This document shows positions 54,235 through 63,330 of a stretch of DNA of 64,000 nucleotides, in pieces. The stretch is taken from contig JBAZSD010000004.1 in assembly GCA_041662605.1 (NCBI GenBank), positions 1-64,000 of the forward strand, read 5' to 3'. Below the pieces are notes generated by a model, which was not told where the DNA came from, did no database searches, and saw nothing but the letters and a program-made list of their open reading frames with translations. Each line of letters opens with the position of its first letter. Within the stretch, counting starts at the first letter, position 1. The position numbers were made by a program, and so were the translations under genes. The stretch is from Desulfomonilaceae bacterium. GTDB taxonomy: Bacteria > Desulfobacterota > Desulfomonilia > Desulfomonilales > Desulfomonilaceae.

Positions 54235-54961
54235 CTTTGATTACCTTAATCGGGAATATTTTCGTCATGGTCTCATCAACCCAGCGAGCAGCTTCCGTAG
54301 GAGACATTTTCCAGTTTGTGGGACAAGGTGAAAGCACTTCGACAAGGGCGAAGCCTTTGTCTTCGAGTTGAACTTCAAACGCTTTTCTTATGGCTTTCTT
54401 TGTTTTGATTATCCCCTTGGGATTAGAGACCGTCGTTCTCTCGATGTATGCGCTGCCGGCCGCCAACCCCAGCATCCCGCTCAAGTCCAGAGGGTATCCG
54501 TCACGAACTGGTAGTCTTCCGCCTGGAGTTGTAGTAGTCACCTGTCCCGGTATGGTAGTGGGGGCCATTTGCCCGCCAGTCATCCCGTAAACGGCGTTAT
54601 TTACAAATATGGCCGTAATGCGTTCACCACGATTAGCGGCGTGGATGGTTTCCGCTGTTCCTATGGCGGCGATGTCGCCATCACCCTGGTAAGTGAAAAT
54701 TACACGATCCTTGAGAATTCTCTTCAGACCGGTAGCGACCGCGGCCGCTCTTCCATGTGGGGCTTCGCACATGTCCACATCAAAATAGTTGTATGCGAGG
54801 ACTGCGCAACCTGCCGGCGGAACCCCGATTGTCTTATCCTTGATACCCAGTTCATCTATCACTTCCGCTACAAGCCTGTGAATAACGCTGTGACCACAGC
54901 CCGGACAGTAATGGAACGGGTTGTCTTTTAAAGAGTCTGGTCTTGAGAATATTTTCTTCAC
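54224..54961 (-). CDS. 2-oxoacid:ferredoxin oxidoreductase, beta (TPP) subunit
   Basis: 245 residues. The 4Fe-4S/TPP region begins HYCPGCGHSVIHRLVAEVI; the thiamine-diphosphate motif is GDGDIAAIGTAETIHAANRG followed by FVNNAVYGMTGGQMAPTT. Cysteines near the N terminus ligate a cluster or line the site as in pyruvate:ferredoxin oxidoreductase. It is the third gene in the delta-alpha-beta-gamma set. The substrate (2-oxoglutarate versus 2-oxoisovalerate) is not decided from sequence. Confidence 0.92.
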   Translation of the reverse strand: MKKIFSRPDSLKDNPFHYCPGCGHSVIHRLVAEVIDELGIKDKTIGVPPAGCAVLAYNYFDVDMCEAPHGRAAAVATGLKRILKDRVIFTYQGDGDIAAIGTAETIHAANRGERITAIFVNNAVYGMTGGQMAPTTIPGQVTTTTPGGRLPVRDGYPLDLSGMLGLAAGSAYIERTTVSNPKGIIKTKKAIRKAFEVQLEDKGFALVEVLSPCPTNWKMSPTEAARWVDETMTKIFPIKVIKDVA

Positions 54962-55036
54962 TTTGCCCTCTCCCTTTCAGGGTCTCGGCCTGCAAGAGGC
55001 AAAACCCTCTTGTTGACACGAAGGGATTGCTTCCGA

Positions 55037-56107
55037 TTAAATTCCGGCGGCGTGATACGCGCTCGATAAAATGGACGCTACTTCCTCCGGAGTCGAAACG
55101 ACTCCACCCGGTCGTCCGTAAAACGAGACTTGCCGTCGTCCTTCCACAGCGAGGCGAACATCTTCAACCATTTGTCCCGCGCTCATCTCGAAAACCAGAA
55201 ACTGGCGAACACGGTCGCAAAGAGTTATGAGTCCTTTCGATGGGAACGGCCAAAGAGTCTTGGGTCTGTACAGGCCCACTTTCATGCCCGACTCTCTCAC
55301 CCTGTGGACGGCTCCTTTGGCTATCCTCGCCGCTGTTCCATAGGCCACGATGACAAGCTCAGCGTCGTCCGTAAGGTACATTTCCTGGTCCGGCACGCTG
55401 TCTGAAATCATGTCGTATTTACGCATAAGCCGCCAGTTAAGCTCTTCTTCTTTGGGAGGATCAAGCAGTAGCGACAGTATTATACGGCTGCCCCTACCTT
55501 TGGAGCCGTTCACGACCCATTCCTTCCTTGGTAAGGATAGAGGATCTATCGGTTCCGGGAATACCACGGGCTCCATCATTTGCCCCATCATCCCATCGCC
55601 AAGAATCATGACAGGCGTTCTGTAATAGTCTGCCAGTTCAAAGGCCCGCCGAGTCATATCGGCGATTTCCTGACCGTAGGCTGGAGCTAGCGTAATAACT
55701 CGATAATCGCCGTGTCCACCGCCCCGGGTGGCCTGAAAATAGTCCCCTTGCGCAGGAGCTATGTTACCCAGACCCGGTCCACCTCTCATCATATTGACTA
55801 TGACGGCCGGAAGCTCCATAGCGGCCAGGTAGGATATGCCCTCCTGTTTAAGGCTGATCCCCGGACTCGAAGATGATGTCATTACTCTAGCGCCCGCAGC
55901 GGCGGCTCCGATGACCATGTTTATTGACGCCAGTTCACTTTCCGCCTGTATAAAGACGGCGTCATCCAATTTTGCGAACTTGGAAGACATGTACTCCGGC
56001 AATTCGTTTTGCGGTGTAATGGGATAACCGAAGTATGCTCTACAACCGGCCCTTATCGCTGCTTCCCCGAGCACATGGGTGCCGCGCATGAGAGTCTTAC
56101 CGGACAT
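55037..56107 (-). CDS. 2-oxoacid:ferredoxin oxidoreductase, alpha subunit
   Basis: 356 residues of the alpha subunit with AGCRAYFGYPITPQNELPEY, then EGISYLAAMELPAVIVNMMR, GPGLGNIAPAQGDYFQATRG and the C-terminal helical domain beginning VGLYRPKTLWPFPSKGL. It binds substrate 2-oxoacid and completes the TPP site with the beta subunit. The best-known relatives are VorB and KorA. It follows the small ferredoxin subunit by 12 bases. Confidence 0.92.
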   Translation of the reverse strand: MSGKTLMRGTHVLGEAAIRAGCRAYFGYPITPQNELPEYMSSKFAKLDDAVFIQAESELASINMVIGAAAAGARVMTSSSSPGISLKQEGISYLAAMELPAVIVNMMRGGPGLGNIAPAQGDYFQATRGGGHGDYRVITLAPAYGQEIADMTRRAFELADYYRTPVMILGDGMMGQMMEPVVFPEPIDPLSLPRKEWVVNGSKGRGSRIILSLLLDPPKEEELNWRLMRKYDMISDSVPDQEMYLTDDAELVIVAYGTAARIAKGAVHRVRESGMKVGLYRPKTLWPFPSKGLITLCDRVRQFLVFEMSAGQMVEDVRLAVEGRRQVSFYGRPGGVVSTPEEVASILSSAYHAAGI

Positions 56108-56119
56108 TCTTAGTTCCTC

Positions 56120-56380
56120 TCAATCAGTTTCGTCTTTCGATTTCTGCTTCTCCTCGCGATAAACCTCGATCGCGATGTCCGGGCACGTAATTGCGCACAA
56201 AGCGCAACCTGTGCATTCAATTTTCTCGGTATCGTCGATGTCTTCTTCGAGGAAAGTCGCGGGATAATAGCCTTTGGTATTTAACGTAGGAGAAATTTCG
56301 ATCTTTTTCTTGGGGCACACGGTAATGCATAAACCGCAGCCCTTGCAGCGTTCCCGATCAATTCGAATACGGCCTTTCAC
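56120..56380 (-). CDS. 2-oxoacid:ferredoxin oxidoreductase, delta subunit (2x[4Fe-4S])
   Basis: 86-residue ferredoxin-like subunit with two complete cluster motifs, CKGCGLCITVCP and CTGCALCAITCP, separated by about 34 residues. It carries electrons from the TPP site to external ferredoxin. First gene of the operon. The start is GTG or ATG-like at 56380; the gene upstream (the kinase) is divergent, with a 257-base gap without a recognised promoter. Confidence 0.92.
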   Translation of the reverse strand: MKGRIRIDRERCKGCGLCITVCPKKKIEISPTLNTKGYYPATFLEEDIDDTEKIECTGCALCAITCPDIAIEVYREEKQKSKDETD

Positions 56381-56691
56381 GCTAGTTACTCCGGTAGAGA
56401 AAAGTAAAAAAGTAATCTATAACCCTGTAAGCACGCTGTCAATAGAAAATCCCGCTATGAAATTCCGCCGGATTTCCCGCGCCAAGCCAATTAATCTCAC
56501 GATCTATATTCTTTCCATCTCCTGGCGTCTAAAGTCAATACTGGCGTCCTGATACCCCTTTATGCCATAATTCATCCAGCGAGCTTATTTCGAAACATTT
56601 TGAGAAAAGCGTTTTCCATCTCGCAATTTTCCGACGTGTGAAGATCCCATGCCTCGCTTTGATGGTCTGCGCCATCTGGGACAAAAGAAAC

Positions 56692-58359
56692 ATGAACCGC
56701 GCCGGTAACAAAAAAGAACCAATATCTTCAACACTGTCCCAAACGCGGCCAGGGACAGCGCAAGCCAACAAAAACAGGACTCGATCCACAACCGTCGACG
56801 TTCCGGATAAATCTTCCGTTTACCCTGTCAATCCTGTTTCAGGCGCCTTCCTGAAATGGCTCAGAAAGCACGCCGATGAAATAAAAAGCGAATGGGCCCA
56901 CAGACTTTCAACACTTTCCGGTTCTTATGTTGAAACCACATTGGATGAATTGGCCGGCACTGTGTCAGGGGCATTCGAGGGCAACTTTGAGTATCTGTCC
57001 TCCGGTCGTCTTGATCAGATACAGCAATTCATCGACTATATCACTGAGAAGCGACTACAGGCCGGGTTTGCGCTTTCAGACGTTCAAAAGGCCTTCGAAC
57101 TTTTCCGCGTCATCGTGACCGCTCGTCTCAAATCTGAACGCCGTTTAACCCTTTTGGCCGAATCTGTAGCCTCCATCAACGGGTGTCTTTCATACACAAT
57201 TCACAAATTTTCAGACCATTACCAACATATGCACGAACTTTCCATCACTGAACACGCCCGAAACCTGGAGCAGGCCATAAGCGTCAGAACTGCTGAACTG
57301 GCGGCCAGTGAGAGACGCTACAAGACTCTGGTTGAAGGGATAAACGACGGCTATTTCGTTATTCAGGATCAAAGAATCATCTTCGCCAACCGGGCTTTCT
57401 GTTCCATGCATAGAGCGCCCCTGAAAAAAACGCTTGGCAGACTCTTCCTTGATTTCGTCGCTCCAGAATCGCGCGAGAATCTTCTGAAAGCTTACGGTGA
57501 AATCATGAATGGGGAATCAGGACCCGGCCCGGTTCAATATCTTCTTGCAAAAGAACCTGTCGAACACTCGTATCGCGAAGTCAGGGCAAGATTGGCGGAC
57601 CTTGGCGTCGGGCCGGTCATCATCGGCATTTGTCGCGATATTAGTGAACGAGTGTCAATGGAAGCCAAGGTACGAGAGCATGAACAAATGGCGTACGTTG
57701 GGCGACTCTCCGCTTCCCTGTCGCACGAAATAAGGAATCCTCTGTCCTCAATAAAGATGAACCTCCAGATACTTGAAAGAAAACTCGAACTGGATGGCTA
57801 TGATCGCAGACGTCTTGAAATTACGGTTCATGAGGTTTCGAGACTCGAGGATATTCTGAGGCAATTACTCGACACCGCCCGTCCTCTGACTCTTAACAAA
57901 GCGCCTGGGGACGTGACATCAATCGCAAGGAGATGCGTTGAACTGCTTGAACCAAAAGCCCAGGAAAAAAGTCTCAGGATAATTGAGCGCCATTCAAAAG
58001 GCATCCCAACGACAGAACTGGACTCGGCAAAAATTGAACAGGCTGTGATAAACCTTTTGCTCAACGCGATTGACGCCGCCCCTTACGGGGGCCGTGTTTC
58101 CATATGGACGAAACTGGTGGAAGGCAATGAGTTCCCGTCCCTGGAACTTGGCGTTAGAGACAACGGCCCGGAGATCCCGCCTGATCAGGCTCGACAATTG
58201 TTCACGCCTTTTAGCACGAGCAAAACTCACGGAAGCGGACTGGGACTGAGCAACGTCAAGCGTATCGTTGAAGCCCATTCCGGCGCGATCGAAGCGCGCA
58301 GCCGTAAGGGTCAGGGAGCGACGTTCCTTATCAAGTTGCCGATACTAACCCGGAGTTAA
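56692..58359 (+). CDS. RsbRD_N-like/PAS sensor histidine kinase
   Basis: The N-terminal ~130 residues after a low-complexity basic start look like the RsbRD N-terminal sensor (LRKHADEIKSEWAHRLSTLS, ITEKRLQAGFALSDVQKAFE). A PAS domain follows (YKTLVEGINDGYFVIQDQRI), then His in ASLSHEIRNPLSSIKMNLQI and an ATPase domain (NLLLNAIDAAPYGGR, GVRDNGPEIPPDQ, GSGLGLSNVKRIVEAHSG). No membrane helices and no adjacent response regulator. The start is taken at ATG 56692; a GTG at 56638 is also open. No good ribosome site is seen at either. It is just upstream of benzoate-CoA ligase. Confidence 0.82.
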   Translation: MNRAGNKKEPISSTLSQTRPGTAQANKNRTRSTTVDVPDKSSVYPVNPVSGAFLKWLRKHADEIKSEWAHRLSTLSGSYVETTLDELAGTVSGAFEGNFEYLSSGRLDQIQQFIDYITEKRLQAGFALSDVQKAFELFRVIVTARLKSERRLTLLAESVASINGCLSYTIHKFSDHYQHMHELSITEHARNLEQAISVRTAELAASERRYKTLVEGINDGYFVIQDQRIIFANRAFCSMHRAPLKKTLGRLFLDFVAPESRENLLKAYGEIMNGESGPGPVQYLLAKEPVEHSYREVRARLADLGVGPVIIGICRDISERVSMEAKVREHEQMAYVGRLSASLSHEIRNPLSSIKMNLQILERKLELDGYDRRRLEITVHEVSRLEDILRQLLDTARPLTLNKAPGDVTSIARRCVELLEPKAQEKSLRIIERHSKGIPTTELDSAKIEQAVINLLLNAIDAAPYGGRVSIWTKLVEGNEFPSLELGVRDNGPEIPPDQARQLFTPFSTSKTHGSGLGLSNVKRIVEAHSGAIEARSRKGQGATFLIKLPILTRS

Positions 58360-58655
58360 TATTTGCCAGGTAAACGGCAATTATTTGCCGGATGTGGGAA
58401 GAACCTTACCAGTCTCCTGCTCCTGACTCGCCTGCTAAAAATTTCCCCGACTCGGCTTTTATCCATGAATTCAAACCTCTCAGGCTCTCCGCCACATTCC
58501 GGCGCCTATTAGGCATAGAGTTTGCTCTTGGCGTTACATCGTCAACCGTCTTTCCAGGTGGTAAACGCGGAATCCCCTCGTTTCACCAGCCACGAAGCAA
58601 ACATGATTGCCTGACGTTCCTTCAGACAACCCACACACAACAGGAGGAAAGAAAC

Positions 58656-60176
58656 ATGGCGGCATTGGAAGCCGGACAAGAATTTGACCTGGTAACTGAG
58701 CTTCTTGGAAATCATCCGCGTATCAATGGGGATAAAATCGCCATTTACTGCGGAGACTGCAATATTACCTACAGGGAGTTGGACGAGAACATAAACAGAT
58801 TCGTAAATGTTCTAAGAGACCTGGGTGTCGCGCCTAAGGATCGGGTCATGATCGTCGCCCCTGATTCGCCGAAGTTCATCTACGCTTTTTTGGGCGCTAT
58901 AAAACTGGGGGCGTGGCCGGTTCCTGTAAACACCATGTTGACGGAAGATGACTACATCTACCTCCTCAAAGACAGCGCAGCGCGTTTGCTGGTTACCACT
59001 TCGGACAGCCTCGTCGCCAGTGTGGAAACTGGGGCTTCCTCCACCAAAAAGCTTTTTCTCGACAACGGTTTTGACCCGACCTTCGCTTCGGCCTCACCCC
59101 ACGCCGACCCATATCTAACAAAACCTGATGACATCGCTTTTTGGCTCTATAGTTCAGGCAGCACTGGAAGACCTAAAGGCACACCGCATAAACAGACCTC
59201 TCTGCTTTTCACGGCGGACAATTACGCCAAGAATATCCTGAATATCTCTTCAGAAGATGTGTGTTTTTCCGTCAGCAAACTGTTTTTCGCTTACGGGCTA
59301 GGAAACAGCGTTTCATTCCCATTCAGATTCGGGGCGTCTAGCGTGCTCCTGTCCGACAGGCCTTCACCCGAGAAAGTGCTTGAGACGCTTACGAAATTCA
59401 GGCCCAGCGTGTTTTTTGGGGTGCCGACACAATATAATTCCCTATTGAAAAAAATGAACGGCGCCAAATTCGGTTGGGTGCGTCTCTGCGCCTCCGCCGG
59501 CGAAGCGCTTCCACCCGAAGTCTTCAAGAAGTGGAAGGAAAAAACCGGTTTAGAAATCCTCGACGGCATCGGCTCCACGGAAACGCTTCACATTTTCATT
59601 TCGAACCGGCCAGGCGCAACCCGAGCCGGCACATCCGGCAGGCTGGTTCCTGGATATGAGGCCAAAATAGTCGATGATGACGGCCAGGAGTGTCCTCCTG
59701 GGGATACCGGCCATCTCCTGATCAGAGGAGCGAGCGTCACCCCTGGATACTGGAACAGACCTGAAGAAAACGCGGACCGGATGCTCGCCGATGGGTGGTT
59801 CAGGACAGGTGACATGTATAGTGGAATGGACGGATATTTCACCTATCAGGGGAGAGGAGACGACATGCTGAAAGCCGGAGGATTATGGGTGTCGCCTATG
59901 GAGATAGAGCACATCCTGCTGGAGCATGAAGCCGTCAATGAATGCGCTGTAGTGGGTCACGAGATTGAAGGTCTTGTAAAACCTTTCGCTTATGTGACAC
60001 TGAACGAGGGATGGGATCAGAGCATTGAAAACAATCTGGTCCAAGCTCTTTTGGATTTTCTGTCGCCCAGATTGCCAAAGTTCAAGCGTCCATGGGGAAT
60101 ACGTTTTGTCGATGATTTACCCAAAACAGCCACCGGCAAGATACAGAGGTTCAAGCTCCGTGGGCCCAACAAATAG
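58656..60176 (+). CDS. Benzoate-CoA ligase
   Basis: AMP-forming ligase that activates benzoate (or close aromatic acids) with CoA, the entry step of anaerobic aromatic degradation. Signatures: YSSGSTGRPKGTPHKQTS (ATP loop), GIGSTETLHIFISNRPG, VPGYEAKIVDDDG, RTGDMY and the catalytic lysine in LPKTATGKIQRFKLR. The pattern GIGSTE and FFGVPTQYNSLL is that of the benzoate-CoA ligase family. ATG at 58656 follows AGGAGG at about 8 bases; the in-frame ATG at 58392 is unlikely. 506 residues. The 296-base gap after the kinase shows nothing else. Confidence 0.88.
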   Translation: MAALEAGQEFDLVTELLGNHPRINGDKIAIYCGDCNITYRELDENINRFVNVLRDLGVAPKDRVMIVAPDSPKFIYAFLGAIKLGAWPVPVNTMLTEDDYIYLLKDSAARLLVTTSDSLVASVETGASSTKKLFLDNGFDPTFASASPHADPYLTKPDDIAFWLYSSGSTGRPKGTPHKQTSLLFTADNYAKNILNISSEDVCFSVSKLFFAYGLGNSVSFPFRFGASSVLLSDRPSPEKVLETLTKFRPSVFFGVPTQYNSLLKKMNGAKFGWVRLCASAGEALPPEVFKKWKEKTGLEILDGIGSTETLHIFISNRPGATRAGTSGRLVPGYEAKIVDDDGQECPPGDTGHLLIRGASVTPGYWNRPEENADRMLADGWFRTGDMYSGMDGYFTYQGRGDDMLKAGGLWVSPMEIEHILLEHEAVNECAVVGHEIEGLVKPFAYVTLNEGWDQSIENNLVQALLDFLSPRLPKFKRPWGIRFVDDLPKTATGKIQRFKLRGPNK

Positions 60177-60205
60177 TGCTTTCCGCAATTTTTCAGAGGG
60201 ATCGA

Positions 60206-60760
60206 TCAGGGCTGTTCCGATGGGTCGTTTTGCGAGGGGTCCAATGACTTGACCCAGTATTCCAGGTCAGTCTTGAACAAAGGATTTTTTGTCAGCCTGA
60301 CAGACATCGTGAAAAGATCTATGGCCCTGGATGTGAGGCCGAGGTCCAGATAAGCGGCGCCGGTCATCAACACCGACCCGGCCTTTTCAGGAAACAGCTC
60401 TATTGAGGCCACGTATTTGACGGGGCTGTTTCTGGGGGAGACGACCCTGATTATATCCCCCGTATAAAAGGCGTAACCAAACAGAGGAGCAATATCATCG
60501 GCCTTGCTCCAATCCGAGACCGCTTCATAGACGTGGCCGCTTCGCATAAAGGCTGCGCCCCGGTTGATAAGGGCTTCGTAGGTTTGCGGCCTTCTCGCGA
60601 GATATGAGCTGAAAGACCGGATTGCCAAATCATCCTGACCGGTATCCATCGCCACAATGCCCCGCGCAAATTCATCAGCGATAGCGGCGTCACTCCAGAT
60701 CAGCAGCGACAGGCCTAGAATAAGAGCGACCAGAGTGGTATTCTTAAAGCGTCTAACCAT
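60206..60760 (-). CDS. Exported TPR-like protein
   Basis: A 184-residue protein with a signal peptide (MVRRFKNTTLVALILGLSLL, cleavage near AIADE). Two to three TPR-like helix pairs: GIVAMDTGQDDLAIRSFSSY, EALINRGAAFMRSGHVYEAV, and later AAYLDLGLTSRAIDLF. It is likely a periplasmic protein-interaction module. It is convergent with benzoate-CoA ligase, 29 bases away. No partner can be named. Confidence 0.65.
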   Translation of the reverse strand: MVRRFKNTTLVALILGLSLLIWSDAAIADEFARGIVAMDTGQDDLAIRSFSSYLARRPQTYEALINRGAAFMRSGHVYEAVSDWSKADDIAPLFGYAFYTGDIIRVVSPRNSPVKYVASIELFPEKAGSVLMTGAAYLDLGLTSRAIDLFTMSVRLTKNPLFKTDLEYWVKSLDPSQNDPSEQP

Positions 60761-60897
60761 TGAGATGACTCGCTAACCACGTGAACAGCGTTCGTCGGGC
60801 GTTCGAAGTTTAATAAATTAGACTTCAAATGACAATGAACAGGAAAAAAGGAGTTGATTGACTCTCAGGCGCCCAAACAGCATGTGCCCAAATTCCC

Positions 60898-60927
60898 TTG
60901 ACATATTGGCGCTTAATGTGTTAGGAT
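60898..60927 (+). promoter_or_regulatory. Sigma-70-type promoter of the aminotransferase
   Basis: TTGACA at 60898-60903 and TAGGAT at 60922-60927 with an 18-base spacer, upstream of a leader of about 105 bases. Confidence 0.6.
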
Positions 60928-60962
60928 TGGTCACCCTTAGCAAAAAAGGGCTGATGCAAGGT

Positions 60963-61008
60963 CGAAAGCCCGGCTAAAACTCATCTCAGATTTTCCGCCG
61001 GGCTTTCG
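60963..61008 (+). promoter_or_regulatory. Strong 12-base hairpin in the aminotransferase leader
   Basis: CGAAAGCCCGGC (60963-60974) pairs perfectly with GCCGGGCTTTCG (60997-61008) across a 22-base loop, then TTTG. A shorter CCCTT/AAGGG hairpin precedes it. It could be an attenuator-like terminator or a structured leader. I do not recognise a known riboswitch. Confidence 0.55.
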
Positions 61009-61039
61009 TTTGTACGCAATAACCCGAGGAGGTCTACAT

Positions 61040-62224
61040 ATGCCCGTATCCGCGAAAATAGCCGAATTCATGGAACGTTCTTCATGGATCAGAAAGATGT
61101 TTGAACAGGGGGCCCTTTTAAAAAGTCAGTATGGACCTGAAAATGTTTTTGACTTTAGCCTCGGGAACCCCAATCTGGAGCCCTCTCAGTCCGTCAAAAC
61201 GGCTATTTTACAAGCAGCTTCGGACATATCTCCGGGCGTCCACGCATATATGCCGAACGCCGGTCTGCCGGCTACCCGGGCCGCAGTCGCCAGGAAAATA
61301 GCCAGAGACGAATGCGTTGAAATTGACGAAAAGACAGTTCTAATGACGGTCGGGGCAGGCGGCGCCATCAATGTCGCTTTGAAGGCTATCCTTAATCCAG
61401 GTGATGAAGTCATTATCCCTAAGCCTTTTTTCGTTGAATACGTTTTCTACGTTGACAACCACGGTGGCAAACCGGTTCTGGTACCGACCAAGGCCGATTT
61501 CTCCCTGGATATTGAGGCTATTGAATCTGCCATGACTTCGACGACCGCCGCCGTTGTAATAAATTCACCGAATAACCCCACTGGAAAAGTTTACTCCCAG
61601 GCCGAAATTTCCCAATTGGGCGCTTTGTTGGCCACCAAAAGCAAAGAACTGGGCAGAACCATCACGTTGATATCCGATGAGCCCTATCGAGGGATAGTAT
61701 ATGACGGAATTACCGTGCCAAGTGTTCTTAACGCGTATCCAAACAGCATGGTCGTCACATCTTTCTCGAAAGACCTTTCTTTGCCTGGAGAGAGGCTTGG
61801 ATACATCGCCATGAATCCTGCCATGGAGAACGCCAAGCAGACTTATGACGGTCTGGTCCTTTGTAATCGTATCCTGGGGTACGTCAACGCGCCTGCGCTG
61901 ATTCAGAGAGCTGTTCAATTGTGTCTGGACGATATCGTCGACGTCGGAGTGTACAAACGACGGAGGGACACGCTTTACAATGCGTTGACCGCTTTCGGAT
62001 ATGATCTGGTCAAGCCTGAAGGCGCCTTTTATCTATTCCCCAAATCGCCCATCGAGGATGATGTGGCGTTTGTCAACCTCCTCCAGAAGAAACTGATCCT
62101 GACTGTGCCGGGTACGGGCTTCGGCGGTCCAGGATACTTCAGAATCGCCTATTGCGTTTCGGACGCTACGATTGAAGGGTCGCTGAAAGGTTTTGAAGAG
62201 GCTATCAAAGAAGCTCGAAGTTAA
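61040..62224 (+). CDS. PLP-dependent aminotransferase (class I/II)
   Basis: A 394-residue fold type I aminotransferase, aspartate-aminotransferase-like. Signatures are HAYMPNAGLPATRAAVARKI, TVGAGGAINVALKAIL, NSPNNPTGKVYSQAEI, the DEPYRGIVYDG strand, and the PLP lysine in TSFSKDLSLPGERLGY. I choose ATG at 61040 with AGGAGGT 6 bases upstream over an in-frame codon at 61010 that lies within the hairpin. Substrate unknown; aspartate, aromatic or alanine-type members share these motifs. Confidence 0.85.
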   Translation: MPVSAKIAEFMERSSWIRKMFEQGALLKSQYGPENVFDFSLGNPNLEPSQSVKTAILQAASDISPGVHAYMPNAGLPATRAAVARKIARDECVEIDEKTVLMTVGAGGAINVALKAILNPGDEVIIPKPFFVEYVFYVDNHGGKPVLVPTKADFSLDIEAIESAMTSTTAAVVINSPNNPTGKVYSQAEISQLGALLATKSKELGRTITLISDEPYRGIVYDGITVPSVLNAYPNSMVVTSFSKDLSLPGERLGYIAMNPAMENAKQTYDGLVLCNRILGYVNAPALIQRAVQLCLDDIVDVGVYKRRRDTLYNALTAFGYDLVKPEGAFYLFPKSPIEDDVAFVNLLQKKLILTVPGTGFGGPGYFRIAYCVSDATIEGSLKGFEEAIKEARS

Positions 62225-62250
62225 TTAGAAAGAACTCGATCAAAAGAACA

Positions 62251-62280
62251 AAAAAAAGCGGGCATGATCCCGCTTTTTTT
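62251..62280. terminator. Bidirectional intrinsic terminator
   Basis: A7, AGCGGG, a 6-base loop (CATGAT), CCCGCT, then T7. It lies between the aminotransferase gene and the convergent lipoprotein gene and can stop both. Confidence 0.93.
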
Positions 62281-62299
62281 GTCTCCCGGCGTTGCGCTT

Positions 62300-63100
62300 C
62301 TAGCGTCTTTCAATGGCGTGCAGCTTGGTGCCGATCTCAAGAAGAGCGGATTTCTGGGCGGCTACAATATCCTCCAGGTCTTTAACCTTACCGAGCAATG
62401 CCTTCATATCCCTGGATGCGTCCGCGGTTACGGTCTGAGCCTTGGACGAGATGTTCTTTTTCTCTGTTTCCACTCCGCTTTTGAGTGTGCTTATGGATTC
62501 TTCCAGGGGCTGAAGTTTTTCCTTTAGTTCGGCTACAGCGGCCTCCTTCACCTTGGGCAGGGTTTTCTTTACGGCGCTGATGAGCTTGGTATTGTTGTCG
62601 AGGACTTCTTTTCTTACTTCACCCAAGCCCTTTGTGAGTTCATCCACTCTCTTGTTCATCGCGTCCAGGGACCTTTTTTCCGCAATTGACTCTTTACTGG
62701 CTGCGGCGATTTCCTTGCTCTTGGAATCGTATTTCTTCTTTAGATCCGTCAGACTTACTTCAAGCGTCTTAATTTTGTCCTTGACCGCTTCCCTTTCCTT
62801 CTGAGCTTCCTGAGCCCAGTCCCGAAATTCCTCGAGTTTACTGTTCAGCGGTTCTACCTTGGTCTTGATTGTCTGAGAAATTCGATCATTTTGATCTTCC
62901 AGCCGTTGGATATCAGCGCTGAAATCCTTCGCAGGAGCGAATTTGGTTGAGAATTCCCGCAGATCCTTGTCTTGCTTCTGGATTTTTTTGTCTAACTCGG
63001 CGATTCTTGTTTTCAGTTCCGCGGTGTCGTCGGTACAGGCCGAGAACATCATTGTTGCAGGAATCATTAACGTTATTATAACCTTAGTTAGGAGTCTCAC
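62300..63100 (-). CDS. Coiled-coil lipoprotein of unknown function
   Basis: From GTG at 63100 (GGAGG at 5 bases) the protein begins MRLLTKVIITLMIPATMMFS with the lipidated cysteine in FSACTDD. The in-frame ATG at 63112 lies inside that ribosome site. Almost all of the ~240-residue mature part is charged heptad coiled coil (DDTAELKTRIAELDKKIQKQ and on). It resembles an outer-membrane-anchored spacer or scaffold rather than an enzyme. Function unknown; the neighbours are an aminotransferase and an envelope gene. Confidence 0.72.
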   Translation of the reverse strand: MRLLTKVIITLMIPATMMFSACTDDTAELKTRIAELDKKIQKQDKDLREFSTKFAPAKDFSADIQRLEDQNDRISQTIKTKVEPLNSKLEEFRDWAQEAQKEREAVKDKIKTLEVSLTDLKKKYDSKSKEIAAASKESIAEKRSLDAMNKRVDELTKGLGEVRKEVLDNNTKLISAVKKTLPKVKEAAVAELKEKLQPLEESISTLKSGVETEKKNISSKAQTVTADASRDMKALLGKVKDLEDIVAAQKSALLEIGTKLHAIERR

Positions 63101-63243
63101 AGGAACCTCCATGGCTGGAATTATTAGATGTTATCATATCAAATTTCAAGAAAAACGCAATGATGAATAGTTTAGTTGGCGTGGTTTATCAAATAAATTA
63201 TTTTTTTCACGTTTCCTCTAGGGCTTTTGAAAGGAACAATTTC

Positions 63244-63271
63244 TTGACACTTCGCCGGAATTTGCTATATA
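63244..63271 (+). promoter_or_regulatory. Sigma-70-type promoter of the terminal envelope gene
   Basis: TTGACA at 63244-63249 and TATATA at 63266-63271, 16 bases apart, upstream of the frame at 63331. Confidence 0.6.
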
Positions 63272-63330
63272 GTCAGGCCTAATAGTCTATTGTTATTATT
63301 ATTTTTCGTTATTAACACAAAGAGGTATGG

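Noticed and set aside
60930..61010. Known riboswitch classes (c-di-GMP, fluoride, SAM types) at the aminotransferase leader
   Set aside because: Only scattered words match; the conserved cores are missing.
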